The notes under the pieces: generated by a model
Database searches by the model: none
What the model was told of the DNA's origin: nothing
The model's input: the letters and a program-made list of their open reading frames with translations, nothing else
From: Amycolatopsis camponoti
Lineage (GTDB): Bacteria; Actinomycetota; Actinomycetes; Mycobacteriales; Pseudonocardiaceae
Length of the DNA stretch: 64,000 nucleotides
Direction: 5' to 3'
Assembly: GCF_902497555.1 (NCBI RefSeq)
Contig: NZ_CABVGP010000002.1
Span: 2,182,501-2,246,500, forward strand
Position numbers and translations under genes: made by a program
Shown: positions 20,112-28,953 of the stretch, one piece after another
How positions within the stretch are numbered: position 1 is the first letter of the stretch
Layout: every line of letters begins with the position of its first letter

Positions 20112-21083
20112 ATGTCGACACCGAACCAGCCGGCCCACGCGGCCGAGTCCGCCGGGTCGGCGGCGGCGAACCTCAGCGACGTCAAGATCGCGACCCCGGC
20201 GGTCCACGACGGCGACGAACCGCACGAGCGCAACGGCAAGAAGGTCAAGCTCGAGGGTATCGGGCCGACCGGCCGCCCGATCCGCGAGCACGCCGATCCG
20301 GCGCCGCTGGACAAGCACGGCCCGGCGAAGATCATGGCGATGTGCAACCAGAAGGGCGGCGTCGGCAAGACGACGTCGACCATCAACCTGGGTGCCGCCC
20401 TCGCCGAGTACGGCCGCAAGGTGCTGCTCGTCGACTTCGACCCCCAGGGCGCGCTCGCCGTCGGTCTGGGCATCCAGCCGCACGAACTGGACCAGACGGT
20501 CTACAACGCCATCATGGAGCGGTCGGTCAGCGCCACCGACGTGCTGATGAAAACCCGCGTGGACGGCGTTGACCTGCTGCCGAGCAACATCGACCTGTCC
20601 GCGGCGGAGGTCCAGCTCGTCGCTGAGGTAGGGCGCGAACACACGTTGTTACGGGTCCTTCGTCCGGTCATGAACGACTACGACTATGTTCTTGTCGACT
20701 GCCAGCCCTCACTCGGCTTGCTCACGGTGAACGCGCTGACCGCCGCGGACGGCGTGATCATCCCGCTCGAGTGCGAGTTCTTCAGTCTGCGAGGCGTCGC
20801 GCTCCTGATCGACACGATCGAGAAGGTGCAGGAACGCCTCAACCCCAAACTGGACATAGTCGGGATTCTCGCCACCATGTACGACCCGAGAACCCTGCAC
20901 TCGAAGGAGGTCATGGCTCGCGTGGTGGAGGCATTCGGCGAGACCGTGTTCGACACGGTCATCAACCGCACCGTGCGGTTCCCCGAGACGACGGTCGCGG
21001 GTGAGCCGATCACGACCTGGGCGCCCAAGTCGGCCGGCGCCGCGGCGTACCGCCAGCTGGCCCGCGAGGTGATCGCTCGGTGA
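20112..21083 (+). CDS. ParA family ATPase
   Basis: A 323-residue deviant-Walker ATPase. A disordered N-terminal extension (about 1-70) precedes the Walker A motif KGGVGKTT (81-88), with DFDPQGALAVGLG and the VDCQPSLGLLTVNAL region after it. AAGGAG at 20096-20101 supports the ATG at 20112. It is the parA-like gene found next to scpAB across actinobacteria (Rv1708 position), distinct from the oriC-proximal parAB pair. Its stop overlaps the next GTG. A role in chromosome or replicon segregation with ScpAB is likely but unproven. Confidence 0.9.
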   Translation: MSTPNQPAHAAESAGSAAANLSDVKIATPAVHDGDEPHERNGKKVKLEGIGPTGRPIREHADPAPLDKHGPAKIMAMCNQKGGVGKTTSTINLGAALAEYGRKVLLVDFDPQGALAVGLGIQPHELDQTVYNAIMERSVSATDVLMKTRVDGVDLLPSNIDLSAAEVQLVAEVGREHTLLRVLRPVMNDYDYVLVDCQPSLGLLTVNALTAADGVIIPLECEFFSLRGVALLIDTIEKVQERLNPKLDIVGILATMYDPRTLHSKEVMARVVEAFGETVFDTVINRTVRFPETTVAGEPITTWAPKSAGAAAYRQLAREVIAR

Positions 21084-21484
21084 GCAGGCGTGCTTCCCTG
21101 CCCGGAGCGTCGGAACTCTTCCGCATCACCTCCAGCCCCGCTCTCGACCTTCCGCCCCAGGCGGCGCCCGAACCCGTCGAAAAGGCCAAGCCCGCCGGCA
21201 ACGGCCGGTCGGAGCAGCTCGCTCGCGGCGTGGCCCCGCACGGGTCGGGCCGGACCAAGCACGACGCGAAGATCACCGTGTACGTCTCCGGCGACGAGCT
21301 CGTCGCCATGGAGCAGGCCCGGCTGACGCTGCGCGCGAAGCACGACCTGGTCGTCGACCGCGGCCGGCTGGTTCGCGAAGCGGTCGCGGTGCTGCTGGCC
21401 GACTTCGACCAGAACGGCGAAGAGTCGGTGCTGGTGCAGCGGCTGCGGGTGGTCGGCTCAGACGGCGGCGAAACCGAGGGCTGA
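21080..21484 (+). CDS. Small ribbon-helix-helix-like protein, ParA partner candidate
   Basis: A 134-residue protein lying between parA and scpA, overlapping both (GTGA at the start, TGATG at the end). The N-terminal 60 residues are low complexity and probably disordered. The C-terminal half (KITVYVSGDELVAMEQARLT, then a helix with RLVREAVAVLLADF) has the strand-helix-helix look of RHH DNA-binding proteins. Its coupling to ParA suggests it is the DNA-binding or loading partner; this is inference. Confidence 0.65.
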   Translation: MSRRASLPGASELFRITSSPALDLPPQAAPEPVEKAKPAGNGRSEQLARGVAPHGSGRTKHDAKITVYVSGDELVAMEQARLTLRAKHDLVVDRGRLVREAVAVLLADFDQNGEESVLVQRLRVVGSDGGETEG

Positions 21485-22386
21485 TGGACGAGCCGGCACC
21501 GGCTCCGGAGGAACAGGTACCCGAAGAGCACCAGACGGTGCACGGCGGGATGATCCCCGAAGGCGTCAACACCGAAGAACTGAGCACGTCGAAGTTCAAG
21601 GTGCGGCTGGCCAACTTCGAGGGGCCGTTCGACCTGCTGCTGCAGCTGATCTCGCAGCACCAGCTCGACGTCACCGAGGTGGCGCTGCACCGGGTCACCG
21701 ACGACTTCATCGCGTACACGCGCGCGCTGGGCACCGAATGGAACCTCGACGAGACGACGGAGTTCCTGGTCATCGCGGCGACGCTCCTGGACTTGAAAGC
21801 GGCGCGTCTGCTGCCTTCGGCCGAGGTGGAGAGCGAAGACGACCTCGCGCTGCTCGAAGCCCGCGACCTGCTGTTCGCGCGGATCCTGCAGTACCGCGCG
21901 TACAAGCAGGTGGCGGCGCTGTTCGGCGAGCTGGAGCAGAACGCGCTGCGGCGCTACCCGCGGTCGGTGGCGCTGGAGGAGCGGTTCATCGGGCTGCTGC
22001 CCGAGGTGATGCTGGGCGTGACGCCGGCGAAGTTCGCCGACATCGCGGTGGCGGTGTTCCGGCCCAAGCCCCCGCCGACGGTGTCGATCGCCCACATCCA
22101 CATGGGCCGCGTGTCGGTCCGCGAGCACGCGGCGCTGCTGCGGGTCAAGCTGGCCGCGGCGGGCGAGGCGACGTTCGGCGAGCTGGTGGACGACTGCGAG
22201 CACACGGTCGAGATCGTGGCGCGCTTCCTGGCGCTGCTGGAGCTCTACCGCGAGGCGACGGTCCAGTTCGAGCAGTCGGAGGCGCTGGCGGAGCTGCACG
22301 TCCGCTGGACGGGCGGCTCGATGGCCGACGCCTCCGCGGCGGCCGAGCTGGACCGGACCGCCGGAGACGAAGAGGAGTACGGGTGA
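21484..22386 (+). CDS. scpA: Segregation and condensation protein A
   Basis: A 300-residue kleisin subunit of the SMC-ScpAB condensin. After a 35-residue acidic leader comes the N-terminal SMC-neck-binding part (KVRLANFEGPFDLLLQLISQ, QLDVTEVALHRVTDDFI), then a central ScpB-binding region. The C-terminal winged helix has FLALLELYREATVQFEQSEA. Starts within the preceding stop codon and its own stop overlaps the scpB GTG, giving a tightly coupled operon. Confidence 0.94.
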   Translation: MDEPAPAPEEQVPEEHQTVHGGMIPEGVNTEELSTSKFKVRLANFEGPFDLLLQLISQHQLDVTEVALHRVTDDFIAYTRALGTEWNLDETTEFLVIAATLLDLKAARLLPSAEVESEDDLALLEARDLLFARILQYRAYKQVAALFGELEQNALRRYPRSVALEERFIGLLPEVMLGVTPAKFADIAVAVFRPKPPPTVSIAHIHMGRVSVREHAALLRVKLAAAGEATFGELVDDCEHTVEIVARFLALLELYREATVQFEQSEALAELHVRWTGGSMADASAAAELDRTAGDEEEYG

Positions 22387-23471
22387 GCCCCGAAGACAAC
22401 GAGCCGGCCGAGCCGGCTTTGCCGGCGGCGGACGACGTCGAGGGCGCGGCGGAACTGGCGCTGGACGAGGCGCTCTCCGGCGAGCCGGTGACGGACGATG
22501 GCGAGCCGGTGGAGCCGCTGGTCGAGGTGGCTGTGGACGGCGCGGATTCCGCCGAGCCCGCCGATTCTGCGCCGGTACTGGATTCAGTCACTGAAGATAG
22601 TTCTGCCGCTGTTGTTGAGGGTGTGACTGAAGCCGCGCCCGCCGAGGGTGGTGCCGCTGCGGAGGCTTCGGCCGGGGCGCCGGTTACAGTCACTGAAGAT
22701 AGTTCTGTCGCTGTAGCTGCGGACGTGGCTGAAGGGACTGAAGTCGAGCCTGGCGAGGGTGGTCTTGCTGCGGAGGCTTCAGTCGGGGCGCCGCTTACAG
22801 TCACTGAAGAAAATTCTGCTGCTGTAGCCGCGGACGTGACTGAACCCGAGCCTGAAGCCGAGCCGGGCGCCGACGACCCCGAGTCCGACCTCGTCGCCGC
22901 CGGTGACGTCGACTCCCTCCCCGACGTCACGTCCGACGAGATCCTCGAAGCCGCCCTCGAGGCGCTTCTCCTCGTCGTCGACTCGCCCGCCAGCGAGGAA
23001 CTGCTCGCCGATACCGTCGGCCAACCCAAGGCCAGGATCGTCGTCGCCCTCCGTACCATGGCGCAGAAGTTCACCGACCGCGCCTCCGGGATCGACCTGC
23101 GGCGCGTCGGTGAGGGGTGGCGGTTCTACACTAGAGACGTCTATGCCCCGTTCGTGGAGAAGCTCCTGCTGGACGGCCAGCGGTCGAAGCTGACCCGGGC
23201 CGCGCTCGAGAGCCTCGCCGTGATCGCGTACCGGCAGCCGGTGACCCGTGCCAGGGTCGCCGCGGTGCGCGGCGTGAACGTGGACGGCGTGATCCGGACG
23301 CTGCTCGCGCGCGGCCTCATCGAAGAGATGGGGACCGACCCCGAGACGACCGGCACGCTGTACGTGACGACCGAGCTGTTCCTGGAGCGACTGGGGCTGT
23401 CGTCACTGAACGACCTGCCGGCCATCGCTCCGTTGCTACCCGAAGTGGACACCATCGATGACATCCAGTGA
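22383..23471 (+). CDS. scpB: Segregation and condensation protein B with long acidic N-terminal extension
   Basis: A 362-residue ScpB; the family is usually 180-250 residues. The conserved double winged-helix domain occupies about residues 180-350 (ALEALLLVVDSPASEELLAD, FTDRASGIDLRRVGEGWRFY, ALESLAVIAYRQPVTRARV). The extra N-terminal 170 residues are Ala/Glu/Val-rich, acidic and contain three imperfect repeats with unusually AT-rich codons. ScpB dimers bind ScpA in condensin. The stop lies 14 bases inside rluB. Confidence 0.93.
   Translation: MSPEDNEPAEPALPAADDVEGAAELALDEALSGEPVTDDGEPVEPLVEVAVDGADSAEPADSAPVLDSVTEDSSAAVVEGVTEAAPAEGGAAAEASAGAPVTVTEDSSVAVAADVAEGTEVEPGEGGLAAEASVGAPLTVTEENSAAVAADVTEPEPEAEPGADDPESDLVAAGDVDSLPDVTSDEILEAALEALLLVVDSPASEELLADTVGQPKARIVVALRTMAQKFTDRASGIDLRRVGEGWRFYTRDVYAPFVEKLLLDGQRSKLTRAALESLAVIAYRQPVTRARVAAVRGVNVDGVIRTLLARGLIEEMGTDPETTGTLYVTTELFLERLGLSSLNDLPAIAPLLPEVDTIDDIQ
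22585..22818 (+). repeat. Three imperfect tandem repeats inside scpB
   Basis: The word CAGTCACTGAAGATAGTTCT begins at 22585 and 22687 and a diverged copy (CAGTCACTGAAGAAAATTCT) at 22798, giving periods of 102 and 111 bases (34 and 37 codons). Codons such as GTA, TCT, GAT and ACT are frequent, unlike the rest of the operon. Confidence 0.8.
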
Positions 23472-24210
23472 ACACCCCGACGGCATCCGCCTGCAGAAGG
23501 TGCTGTCGCAAGCCGGGGTCGCCTCCCGGCGGGCGGCGGAGGACCTGATCGCGGCCGGCCGGGTCGAGGTGGACGGCCAGGTCGTCACCGAGCTGGGCCG
23601 CCGGGTGCACCCGGACGAGGCGATCATCCACGTCGACGGCACCCGCGTGAACCTGCGCGACGACCTGATCTACCTCGCCCTGAACAAGCCCAAGGGCGTG
23701 CACTCGACGATGTCGGACGACCGCGGCCGCCCGTGCGTCGGCGAGTACCTGATGGGCCGCTACGAGGAGACGCCCGGCGTCGTGCACGTCGGCAGGCTCG
23801 ACGAGAACACCGAGGGCCTGCTGCTGCTCACCAACGACGGTGACCTCGGGCACCGGCTGATGCACCCGTCCTACCAGGTGCTCAAGACCTACCTCGCCGA
23901 GGTCGACGGCCTCGTGCCGCGCGGGCTCGGCAAGGAGCTGCGCAACGGCTGGGAGCTGCCGGACGGCATCGTCAAGGTCGACCAGTTCCGGGTCAAGGAC
24001 ATGCACTCCGGCAAGTCGCTGGTCGAGCTGGTCATCCACGAGGGCAAGAAGCACATCGTGCGCCGCCTGCTCAAGGACGCCGGGCACCCGGTGCTCAAGC
24101 TGGTCCGCACCGCGATCGGCGACGTCCAGCTCGGCAACCAGCGCGTCGGCTCGATCCGGCGGCTGACCAAGGGCGAGGTCGGCTCGCTCTACCGCGCCGT
24201 CGAGCTCTGA
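23458..24210 (+). CDS. rluB: 23S rRNA pseudouridine synthase, RluB type
   Basis: A 250-residue RsuA/RluB-family enzyme. The S4 RNA-binding domain covers about 9-70 (LQKVLSQAGVASRRAAEDLI), and the catalytic domain has the GRLDENTEGLLLLTND motif with catalytic Asp115. It isomerises a uridine of 23S rRNA. The ATG at 23458 lies 14 bases before the end of scpB. The scpA-scpB-rluB order is widely conserved; cmk, the usual next gene, is displaced here by a 4.7-kb insertion. Confidence 0.93.
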   Translation: MTSSEHPDGIRLQKVLSQAGVASRRAAEDLIAAGRVEVDGQVVTELGRRVHPDEAIIHVDGTRVNLRDDLIYLALNKPKGVHSTMSDDRGRPCVGEYLMGRYEETPGVVHVGRLDENTEGLLLLTNDGDLGHRLMHPSYQVLKTYLAEVDGLVPRGLGKELRNGWELPDGIVKVDQFRVKDMHSGKSLVELVIHEGKKHIVRRLLKDAGHPVLKLVRTAIGDVQLGNQRVGSIRRLTKGEVGSLYRAVEL

Positions 24211-24292
24211 CGCCGCTTTCGGGGGCCCCCGGTCGGCACAGTCCCGACTTTCCGCCGTGGCGCGAGCACTCCGCCGCTGCCAGCGTGGAGCC

Positions 24293-26140
24293 ATGCGATC
24301 GCGTCTGGCAGGCGGAGTTCTCGCGACCATCCTCTTCACCGCGTTCCTCCCCGGGGTGGCCCACGCGGCTCCCCGGGCGAGTGAGCCGGTCTACGACTAC
24401 GCGAAGGCGGTCCGCGAGACCGTCTGGGTCGACATCGGCCACGACGGCGACGGCGACGGCAAGCCCGACCGCGTCGCCGCCGACATCGTCCGCCCGAGCG
24501 AGGCGACGTCACGCGTGCCGGTGATCATGGACGCCAGCCCGTACTACTCGTGCTGCGGACGCGGCAACGAAAGCGAGCTCAAGTCGTACGACAGCGCCGG
24601 GAAGCCGGTGAAGTTCCCGCTGTTCTACGACAACTACTTCGTGCCGCGCGGGTACGCCGTGGTGCTCGTCGACCTGGCCGGGACGAACCGCTCGGCCGGC
24701 TGCGCGGACGTCGGCGGCGCTTCGGACGTCGACTCGGCGCGCAAGGTCGTCGACTGGCTGAACGGGCGGGCGACGGGATACAGCGCGAAGACCGGCGGCA
24801 GCGCGGTGACCGCGGGCTGGAGCACCGGGAACGTCGGCATGATCGGGAAGTCCTACGACGGCACGATCGCCAACGGCGTCGCGGCGACCGGCGTCGCGGG
24901 CTTGAAGACGATCGTGCCGATCTCGGCGATCAGCTCCTGGTACGACTACTACCGCTCCGACGGCGCGACCTTCGGCTTCAACCCGGACGGGCTGGCGCAG
25001 ACCGTCGAGGCACGCAACAGCGGCCAGAACTGCGCGGCCCAGAACCAGGTGCTCAAGCAGGGGGCGACCGCCGACGGCGACTACGGGCCGCTTTGGGCGG
25101 ACCGCGACTACGTCACCCATGCCGGCAACGTGCGGGCCAGCGTGCTGCTTTCCCACGGCGTCAACGATCTCAACGTCAAGACGATCCACTTCGGACAGTG
25201 GTGGAGCGGGCTGAACGTCGAGAAGAAGATCTGGCTGTCGCAGACCGGGCACGTCGACCCGTTCGACTACCGGCGCGACGGCTGGGTGGACCTGCTGCAC
25301 CGCTGGTTCGACCACTACCTGCTGGGTGTCGACAACGGCGTCCAGAACGGGCCGCAGGCGAGCGTCGAGCGGCAGCCGGACCAGTGGGTGGACCAGAGCG
25401 CGTACCCGGCGGCGAACGAGGTGGCCACGACGTTGCGCCCGCACACCGGCGGCTCGCTCGGCACCGCGGCGGCGTCCGGCACGGCGTCTTTCACCGACAA
25501 CCCGAACCTCGGCGAAGACACCTGGGTGACGAACCCGGGCAGCGCGGCGCTGACCTACTCGACCGGAACCCTCAAGACGGACCTGCAGGTTTCGGGGACG
25601 TCCGCGGTGACCGTGACGGCTACGCCCAGCACGGCATCGGCCCGGCTTTCGGCGCTGCTGGTGGACCTCGGCCCGGCGACGATCCGCAACTTCGCCGGCA
25701 GCGGCGAGGGGATCAAGACGGGGACGACGGAGAACTGCTGGGGCTCGTCCACCGCGGGCGACGACGCTTGCTACCGGATCGCGTCGGCGGACGTGAAGAA
25801 GGTTAACTACACGATCTTGAGCCGCGGCTGGGCGGACCTGGCGAACTACGCGTCGCTTTCGCAGGAACGGCCGCTGACGCCGGGCACGGCTTACACGATG
25901 ACGTTCGATCTGGCGTCCACGGACCACATCGTGCCGAAGGGGCACGCGCTGGCCTTGATCATCGGGGGCACGGACGGCAGCTTCATCCGCGGGCCGGCCC
26001 AGCCGGGCCGGGTGACGCTGGACCTGGCCCGGACGTCGGCGTCGGTGCCGCTGGCCGGAGTCGTGCCGGCGGCGGCCACGCACCCGGCCCTCGACGGCGG
26101 CGCGTTCGTGCCGTCGCAGGGCCGGGCGGACCTGCGCTAG
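24293..26140 (+). CDS. Secreted X-Pro dipeptidyl-peptidase (S15) family hydrolase
   Basis: A 615-residue exported serine peptidase. A signal peptide ends near residue 25 (AHA). The alpha/beta-hydrolase domain has the nucleophile Ser187 in GKSYDG, Asp292 in HGVNDLNV and His320 in TGHVDP. A C-terminal jelly-roll PepX_C domain (about 400-600) follows, as in S15 and cocaine-esterase relatives. GGAG at 24287 supports the ATG at 24293. It would release N-terminal X-Pro dipeptides or act as an acyl hydrolase outside the cell. Its TAG shares four bases (CTAG) with the convergent antiporter stop. Confidence 0.9.
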   Translation: MRSRLAGGVLATILFTAFLPGVAHAAPRASEPVYDYAKAVRETVWVDIGHDGDGDGKPDRVAADIVRPSEATSRVPVIMDASPYYSCCGRGNESELKSYDSAGKPVKFPLFYDNYFVPRGYAVVLVDLAGTNRSAGCADVGGASDVDSARKVVDWLNGRATGYSAKTGGSAVTAGWSTGNVGMIGKSYDGTIANGVAATGVAGLKTIVPISAISSWYDYYRSDGATFGFNPDGLAQTVEARNSGQNCAAQNQVLKQGATADGDYGPLWADRDYVTHAGNVRASVLLSHGVNDLNVKTIHFGQWWSGLNVEKKIWLSQTGHVDPFDYRRDGWVDLLHRWFDHYLLGVDNGVQNGPQASVERQPDQWVDQSAYPAANEVATTLRPHTGGSLGTAAASGTASFTDNPNLGEDTWVTNPGSAALTYSTGTLKTDLQVSGTSAVTVTATPSTASARLSALLVDLGPATIRNFAGSGEGIKTGTTENCWGSSTAGDDACYRIASADVKKVNYTILSRGWADLANYASLSQERPLTPGTAYTMTFDLASTDHIVPKGHALALIIGGTDGSFIRGPAQPGRVTLDLARTSASVPLAGVVPAAATHPALDGGAFVPSQGRADLR

Positions 26141-27330
26141 CTCGCTTCGACGGGAGCCGTCTTCGTCGCGGACTTCCGTTGCAGCGCGCGGGCGATCGGC
26201 TCGACGACGCGGGCCGCCGTCGGGCCGAGGATCGCCATCAGCAGCACGTACGCCGTCGCCAGCGCCGCCAGCTCGCCGTCCACCGCGCCCGCCGTCACCG
26301 CCAGGCCCGCGATGACGATCGAGAACTCGCCCCGGGCCACCAGCGCCGCTCCGGCGCGGGCCCGGCCCATCTTCCCGATGCCCTGCCGCCGCGCCGCCCA
26401 CCAGCCGGTGCCGACCTTCGTGAGCGTCGTCACCACCGCCAGCACGATCGCCCAGCCGAGCACCGGCGGGATCGACGCCGGGTTCGTGTTGAGCCCGAAC
26501 ACCACGAAGAACACCGCGGCGAACAGGTCGCGCAGCGGCTCGAGCAGGTGCGTCGCGTTCTCCGCCGTCGAGCCCGAGATCGCGATGCCGAGCAGGAACG
26601 CGCCGACCGCGGCCGACACCTGCATCGCCGACGCGAGCCCGGCCACCAGCAGCGCCGCGCCGAGGACCTTGAGCAGGAACACCTCGCGGTCCGGGCTGTC
26701 GACGGCGGCCGAGACGTACCGGCCGAACTTCAGCGCGATCACCAGCACCACGGTGATCACCAGCAGGGAGATCCCGACGGCTTCCATGCCGCCCAGCAAC
26801 GAGACGCCGCCGAGGACCGCGGTCAGGATCGGCAGGTAGAGCGCCATCACGAGGTCCTCGAACACGAGGATCGACAGCACCACCGGCGTCTCGCGGTTGC
26901 CGAGCCGGCCGAGGTCGCCGAGGACCTTCGCGACGATCCCGGACGACGAGATGTACGTGACGCCCGCCATCACCATCGCGCCGACCGGGCCCCAGTCCAG
27001 CAGCAGCGCGACGGCCGCACCGGGGGCGGCGTTGAGGACGATGTCGAGCAGGCCCGCGGTCCACGAGCGGCGCAGCCCGGTGAACAGCTCGGCCGCGGAG
27101 TATTCGAGGCCCAGCAGCAGGAGCAGCAGCACGACGCCGATTTCGCTGGCCAGGTGCGTGAAACCGCCGATGTCGGTCAGCGGGATCAGGCCGCCGGAGC
27201 CGAAGCAGAGGCCGCCGAGCAGGTAGAGCGGGATGGGGGAGAGGCCGATCTTCCCGGCCAGGCGCCCGAGCGCGCCCAGCACGAAGAAGACCGCCCCCAG
27301 TTCGATCAGGGACAGCGCGGTGTGATCCAT
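26137..27330 (-). CDS. CPA2 family cation/proton antiporter, KhtU-like
   Basis: A 397-residue membrane protein with about 12 helices. It has the CPA2 landmarks GLEYSAAELF, SSSGIVAKVLGDLGRLGNRE, FEDLVMALYLP, a QVSAAVGAFLLGIAISGS helix and FFVVFGLNTNP. There is no attached RCK domain; instead a separate RCK_C protein is encoded 7 bases upstream. This matches the Bacillus KhtTU K+/H+ antiporter, so it probably exports K+ in exchange for protons. The ATG at 27330 gives the normal first helix. Confidence 0.9.
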   Translation of the reverse strand: MDHTALSLIELGAVFFVLGALGRLAGKIGLSPIPLYLLGGLCFGSGGLIPLTDIGGFTHLASEIGVVLLLLLLGLEYSAAELFTGLRRSWTAGLLDIVLNAAPGAAVALLLDWGPVGAMVMAGVTYISSSGIVAKVLGDLGRLGNRETPVVLSILVFEDLVMALYLPILTAVLGGVSLLGGMEAVGISLLVITVVLVIALKFGRYVSAAVDSPDREVFLLKVLGAALLVAGLASAMQVSAAVGAFLLGIAISGSTAENATHLLEPLRDLFAAVFFVVFGLNTNPASIPPVLGWAIVLAVVTTLTKVGTGWWAARRQGIGKMGRARAGAALVARGEFSIVIAGLAVTAGAVDGELAALATAYVLLMAILGPTAARVVEPIARALQRKSATKTAPVEAS

Positions 27331-27337
27331 CGGCCGC

Positions 27338-27820
27338 TCAGCCGTACTTGAGGATCTTGGCGGCGGCTTCGAGGCCCTCGCTCGTGCCGACCGCGACCAG
27401 CAGGTCGCCCCCGGTGAGGGTGAAGTCGGGCGCCGGCGAGGGGTGCACCTGGCCCGCCCGTGCGACGGCGACCACCGAAACACCCGTGCGCGTGCGCATC
27501 GCCGTGTCGCCGAGCGTCCGGCCGTCGAACGGGCCGGCCGGCTTGATCGGCAGCTGCCGGGTGCTGATCCCCGGGAGGTCCCGGTGCTCCTCGGTGAGCT
27601 GGGCGACCAGCTGCGGCGCGCCGAGCAGGTTGGCCAGCGTGCCCGCCTCGTCCGCGGTCAGCGGGATCGAGGCGGCGCAGGCGTCGGCGTCGTCGGTCTT
27701 GGAGACGATGAGCTCGGTGTGGCCGTCCCGCTGGGTGACGACGCCGATGCGGCGGCCCGTACGGGTGCTGAAGTCCTTCCGGACCCCGATGCCGGGCAGG
27801 GGAGTTACTTCGACGTTCAC
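27338..27820 (-). CDS. RCK_C (TrkA-C) regulatory subunit, KhtT-like
   Basis: A 160-residue soluble protein. The N-terminal part starts MNVEVTPLPGIGVRKDFSTR, as in KhtT proteins, and the C-terminal RCK_C domain (about 85-160) has GPFDGRTLGDTAMRTRTGVS and GDLLVAVG. In Bacillus the KhtT RCK_C domain senses c-di-AMP and controls the antiporter KhtU. The GTG at 27820 is chosen because the homologous start is at this point. It is directly followed by the antiporter gene, 7 bases away. Confidence 0.87.
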   Translation of the reverse strand: MNVEVTPLPGIGVRKDFSTRTGRRIGVVTQRDGHTELIVSKTDDADACAASIPLTADEAGTLANLLGAPQLVAQLTEEHRDLPGISTRQLPIKPAGPFDGRTLGDTAMRTRTGVSVVAVARAGQVHPSPAPDFTLTGGDLLVAVGTSEGLEAAAKILKYG

Positions 27821-27856
27821 CCAACCACCGTAACCCACGTGTCCGATTCGCGACGT

Positions 27857-28225
27857 TCAGCCGAGCAGCAGAAGTGCCGCCGCGACGACCATGACGAGGG
27901 CGGTGACGCCGTGGACGCTGTAGGCGATGACCTTCTTCCCGCGGTGGCGCAGGACGATCAGCATGTCGAAGAGGGGCCAGACGGCCGCGACGAGGATGAC
28001 CCAGCCCAGCGCGTGCGGGTCGCCGTAGATCATCAGGGTCAGCGGGACCAGGCCGGCCCCGACGTCGCGGCCGCCCTTGACGTTGAGGAAGCTCTCGGCG
28101 TTTTCGGGGACCTCGGTGAAGCCGAACCCCGCGGCGGTCTTGGCCGGTGCGAAGAGGTAGTTGAGCCCGACGTAGATGATTCCCAGCGAGACGATCGCGA
28201 CGAGGACGTAGCCGGCGATGAGCAT
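27857..28225 (-). CDS. DUF4267 family membrane protein
   Basis: A 122-residue protein with four predicted helices. The second and third are linked by a segment containing AAGFGFTE and NVKGGRDVGAGLVPL, typical of DUF4267. GGAGGGA stands 7 bases before the ATG. DUF4267 proteins are often next to TetR regulators and have no known function. Here the divergent TetR gene shares an exceptional CTAG-rich operator region with it. Confidence 0.82.
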   Translation of the reverse strand: MLIAGYVLVAIVSLGIIYVGLNYLFAPAKTAAGFGFTEVPENAESFLNVKGGRDVGAGLVPLTLMIYGDPHALGWVILVAAVWPLFDMLIVLRHRGKKVIAYSVHGVTALVMVVAAALLLLG

Positions 28226-28243
28226 GGTGTTCCCTCCAGTTTT

Positions 28244-28306
28244 CTAGCGTTGCTAGCGATACTAGCAACGCTAGCTTAGCGGCGCTAGATTGTCTAGCAG
28301 TGCTAG
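28244..28306. promoter_or_regulatory. CTAG array operator between DUF4267 gene and TetR
   Basis: CTAG tetramers occur at 28244, 28253, 28262, 28271, then 28285, 28294 and 28303: two groups with exact 9-base steps. The first four form a perfect inverted repeat, CTAGCGTTGCTAG (28244-28256) and CTAGCAACGCTAG (28262-28274). The second group overlaps the TAGTAT hexamer (28305-28310) 6 bases before the TetR start. Confidence 0.85.
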
Positions 28307-28316
28307 TATCGGTGGT

Positions 28317-28883
28317 ATGACCCAGCGACAGCGGCGTGTGCGCGACCGGACCGAGCGCGGGCAGCGGATCGTCTCCGCGGCCAGGGAGCTGGCCGAGGCG
28401 GAGGGCTGGGACGCCGTCACGACCCGGCGGCTCGCCGCGCTGATCGAGTACAGCCAGCCCGTGCTGTACAGCCACTTCCCGGGCGGCAAGGACGCGATCA
28501 TGGCGGCGGCCGCGCTGGAGGGCTTCGCCGAGCTGGCCTCGGTGCTGGCCGCGGCCCGCGACGGCGGTATCGCCGGGGTCGCGCGGGCGTACGTCGAGTT
28601 CGCCGACGTCAAGCCCGCGCTCTACGACGCGATGTTCACGCTGGCCTCGGAGCTGCCGTTCGCCCAGGACGACACGCCCGCGGTGATGCAGGAGGCGTTC
28701 GCCGGGCTGTTCGCCGTGGTCGAGCCCGTGGCGGGGGACGAGGAGGCCGGGATCCTCACCGAGGTCTTCTGGGGCGCGCTGCACGGCTTGATCACCCTGG
28801 ATCGCGGGCACCGCCTGTCCCCGGAAAACCGTGACGAGCGCCTCGCCTTGGTCGTCGGCCGCTTCCGCGCGCGGGCCGACTGA
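28317..28883 (+). CDS. TetR family regulator
   Basis: A 188-residue repressor. The N-terminal HTH (about 10-60) reads IVSAARELAEAEGWDAVTTR and YSQPVLYSHFPGGKDAI. The C-terminal domain is of the WHG/TetR_C type with VFWGALHGLITLDRG. The ATG at 28317 follows a TAGTAT hexamer at 6 bases and has no ribosome site, so it is probably leaderless. Given the CTAG array, it most likely represses itself and the DUF4267 gene. The ligand is unknown. Confidence 0.9.
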   Translation: MTQRQRRVRDRTERGQRIVSAARELAEAEGWDAVTTRRLAALIEYSQPVLYSHFPGGKDAIMAAAALEGFAELASVLAAARDGGIAGVARAYVEFADVKPALYDAMFTLASELPFAQDDTPAVMQEAFAGLFAVVEPVAGDEEAGILTEVFWGALHGLITLDRGHRLSPENRDERLALVVGRFRARAD

Positions 28884-28953
28884 TCTCCTCCGCACCCCGA
28901 CCGGCAGAATGGACACCAAAGCCGAACGAGACGAGAACGCGAGGAGAGTGCCG

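Noticed and set aside
20112..21083. parA as evidence of an integrated plasmid
   Set aside because: A parA-like gene next to scpAB is normal in actinobacterial chromosomes.
26137..26140. CTAG at the convergent stops (also 37607-37610) as an operator
   Set aside because: It is simply TAG on both strands overlapping; there is no phasing or flanking symmetry.
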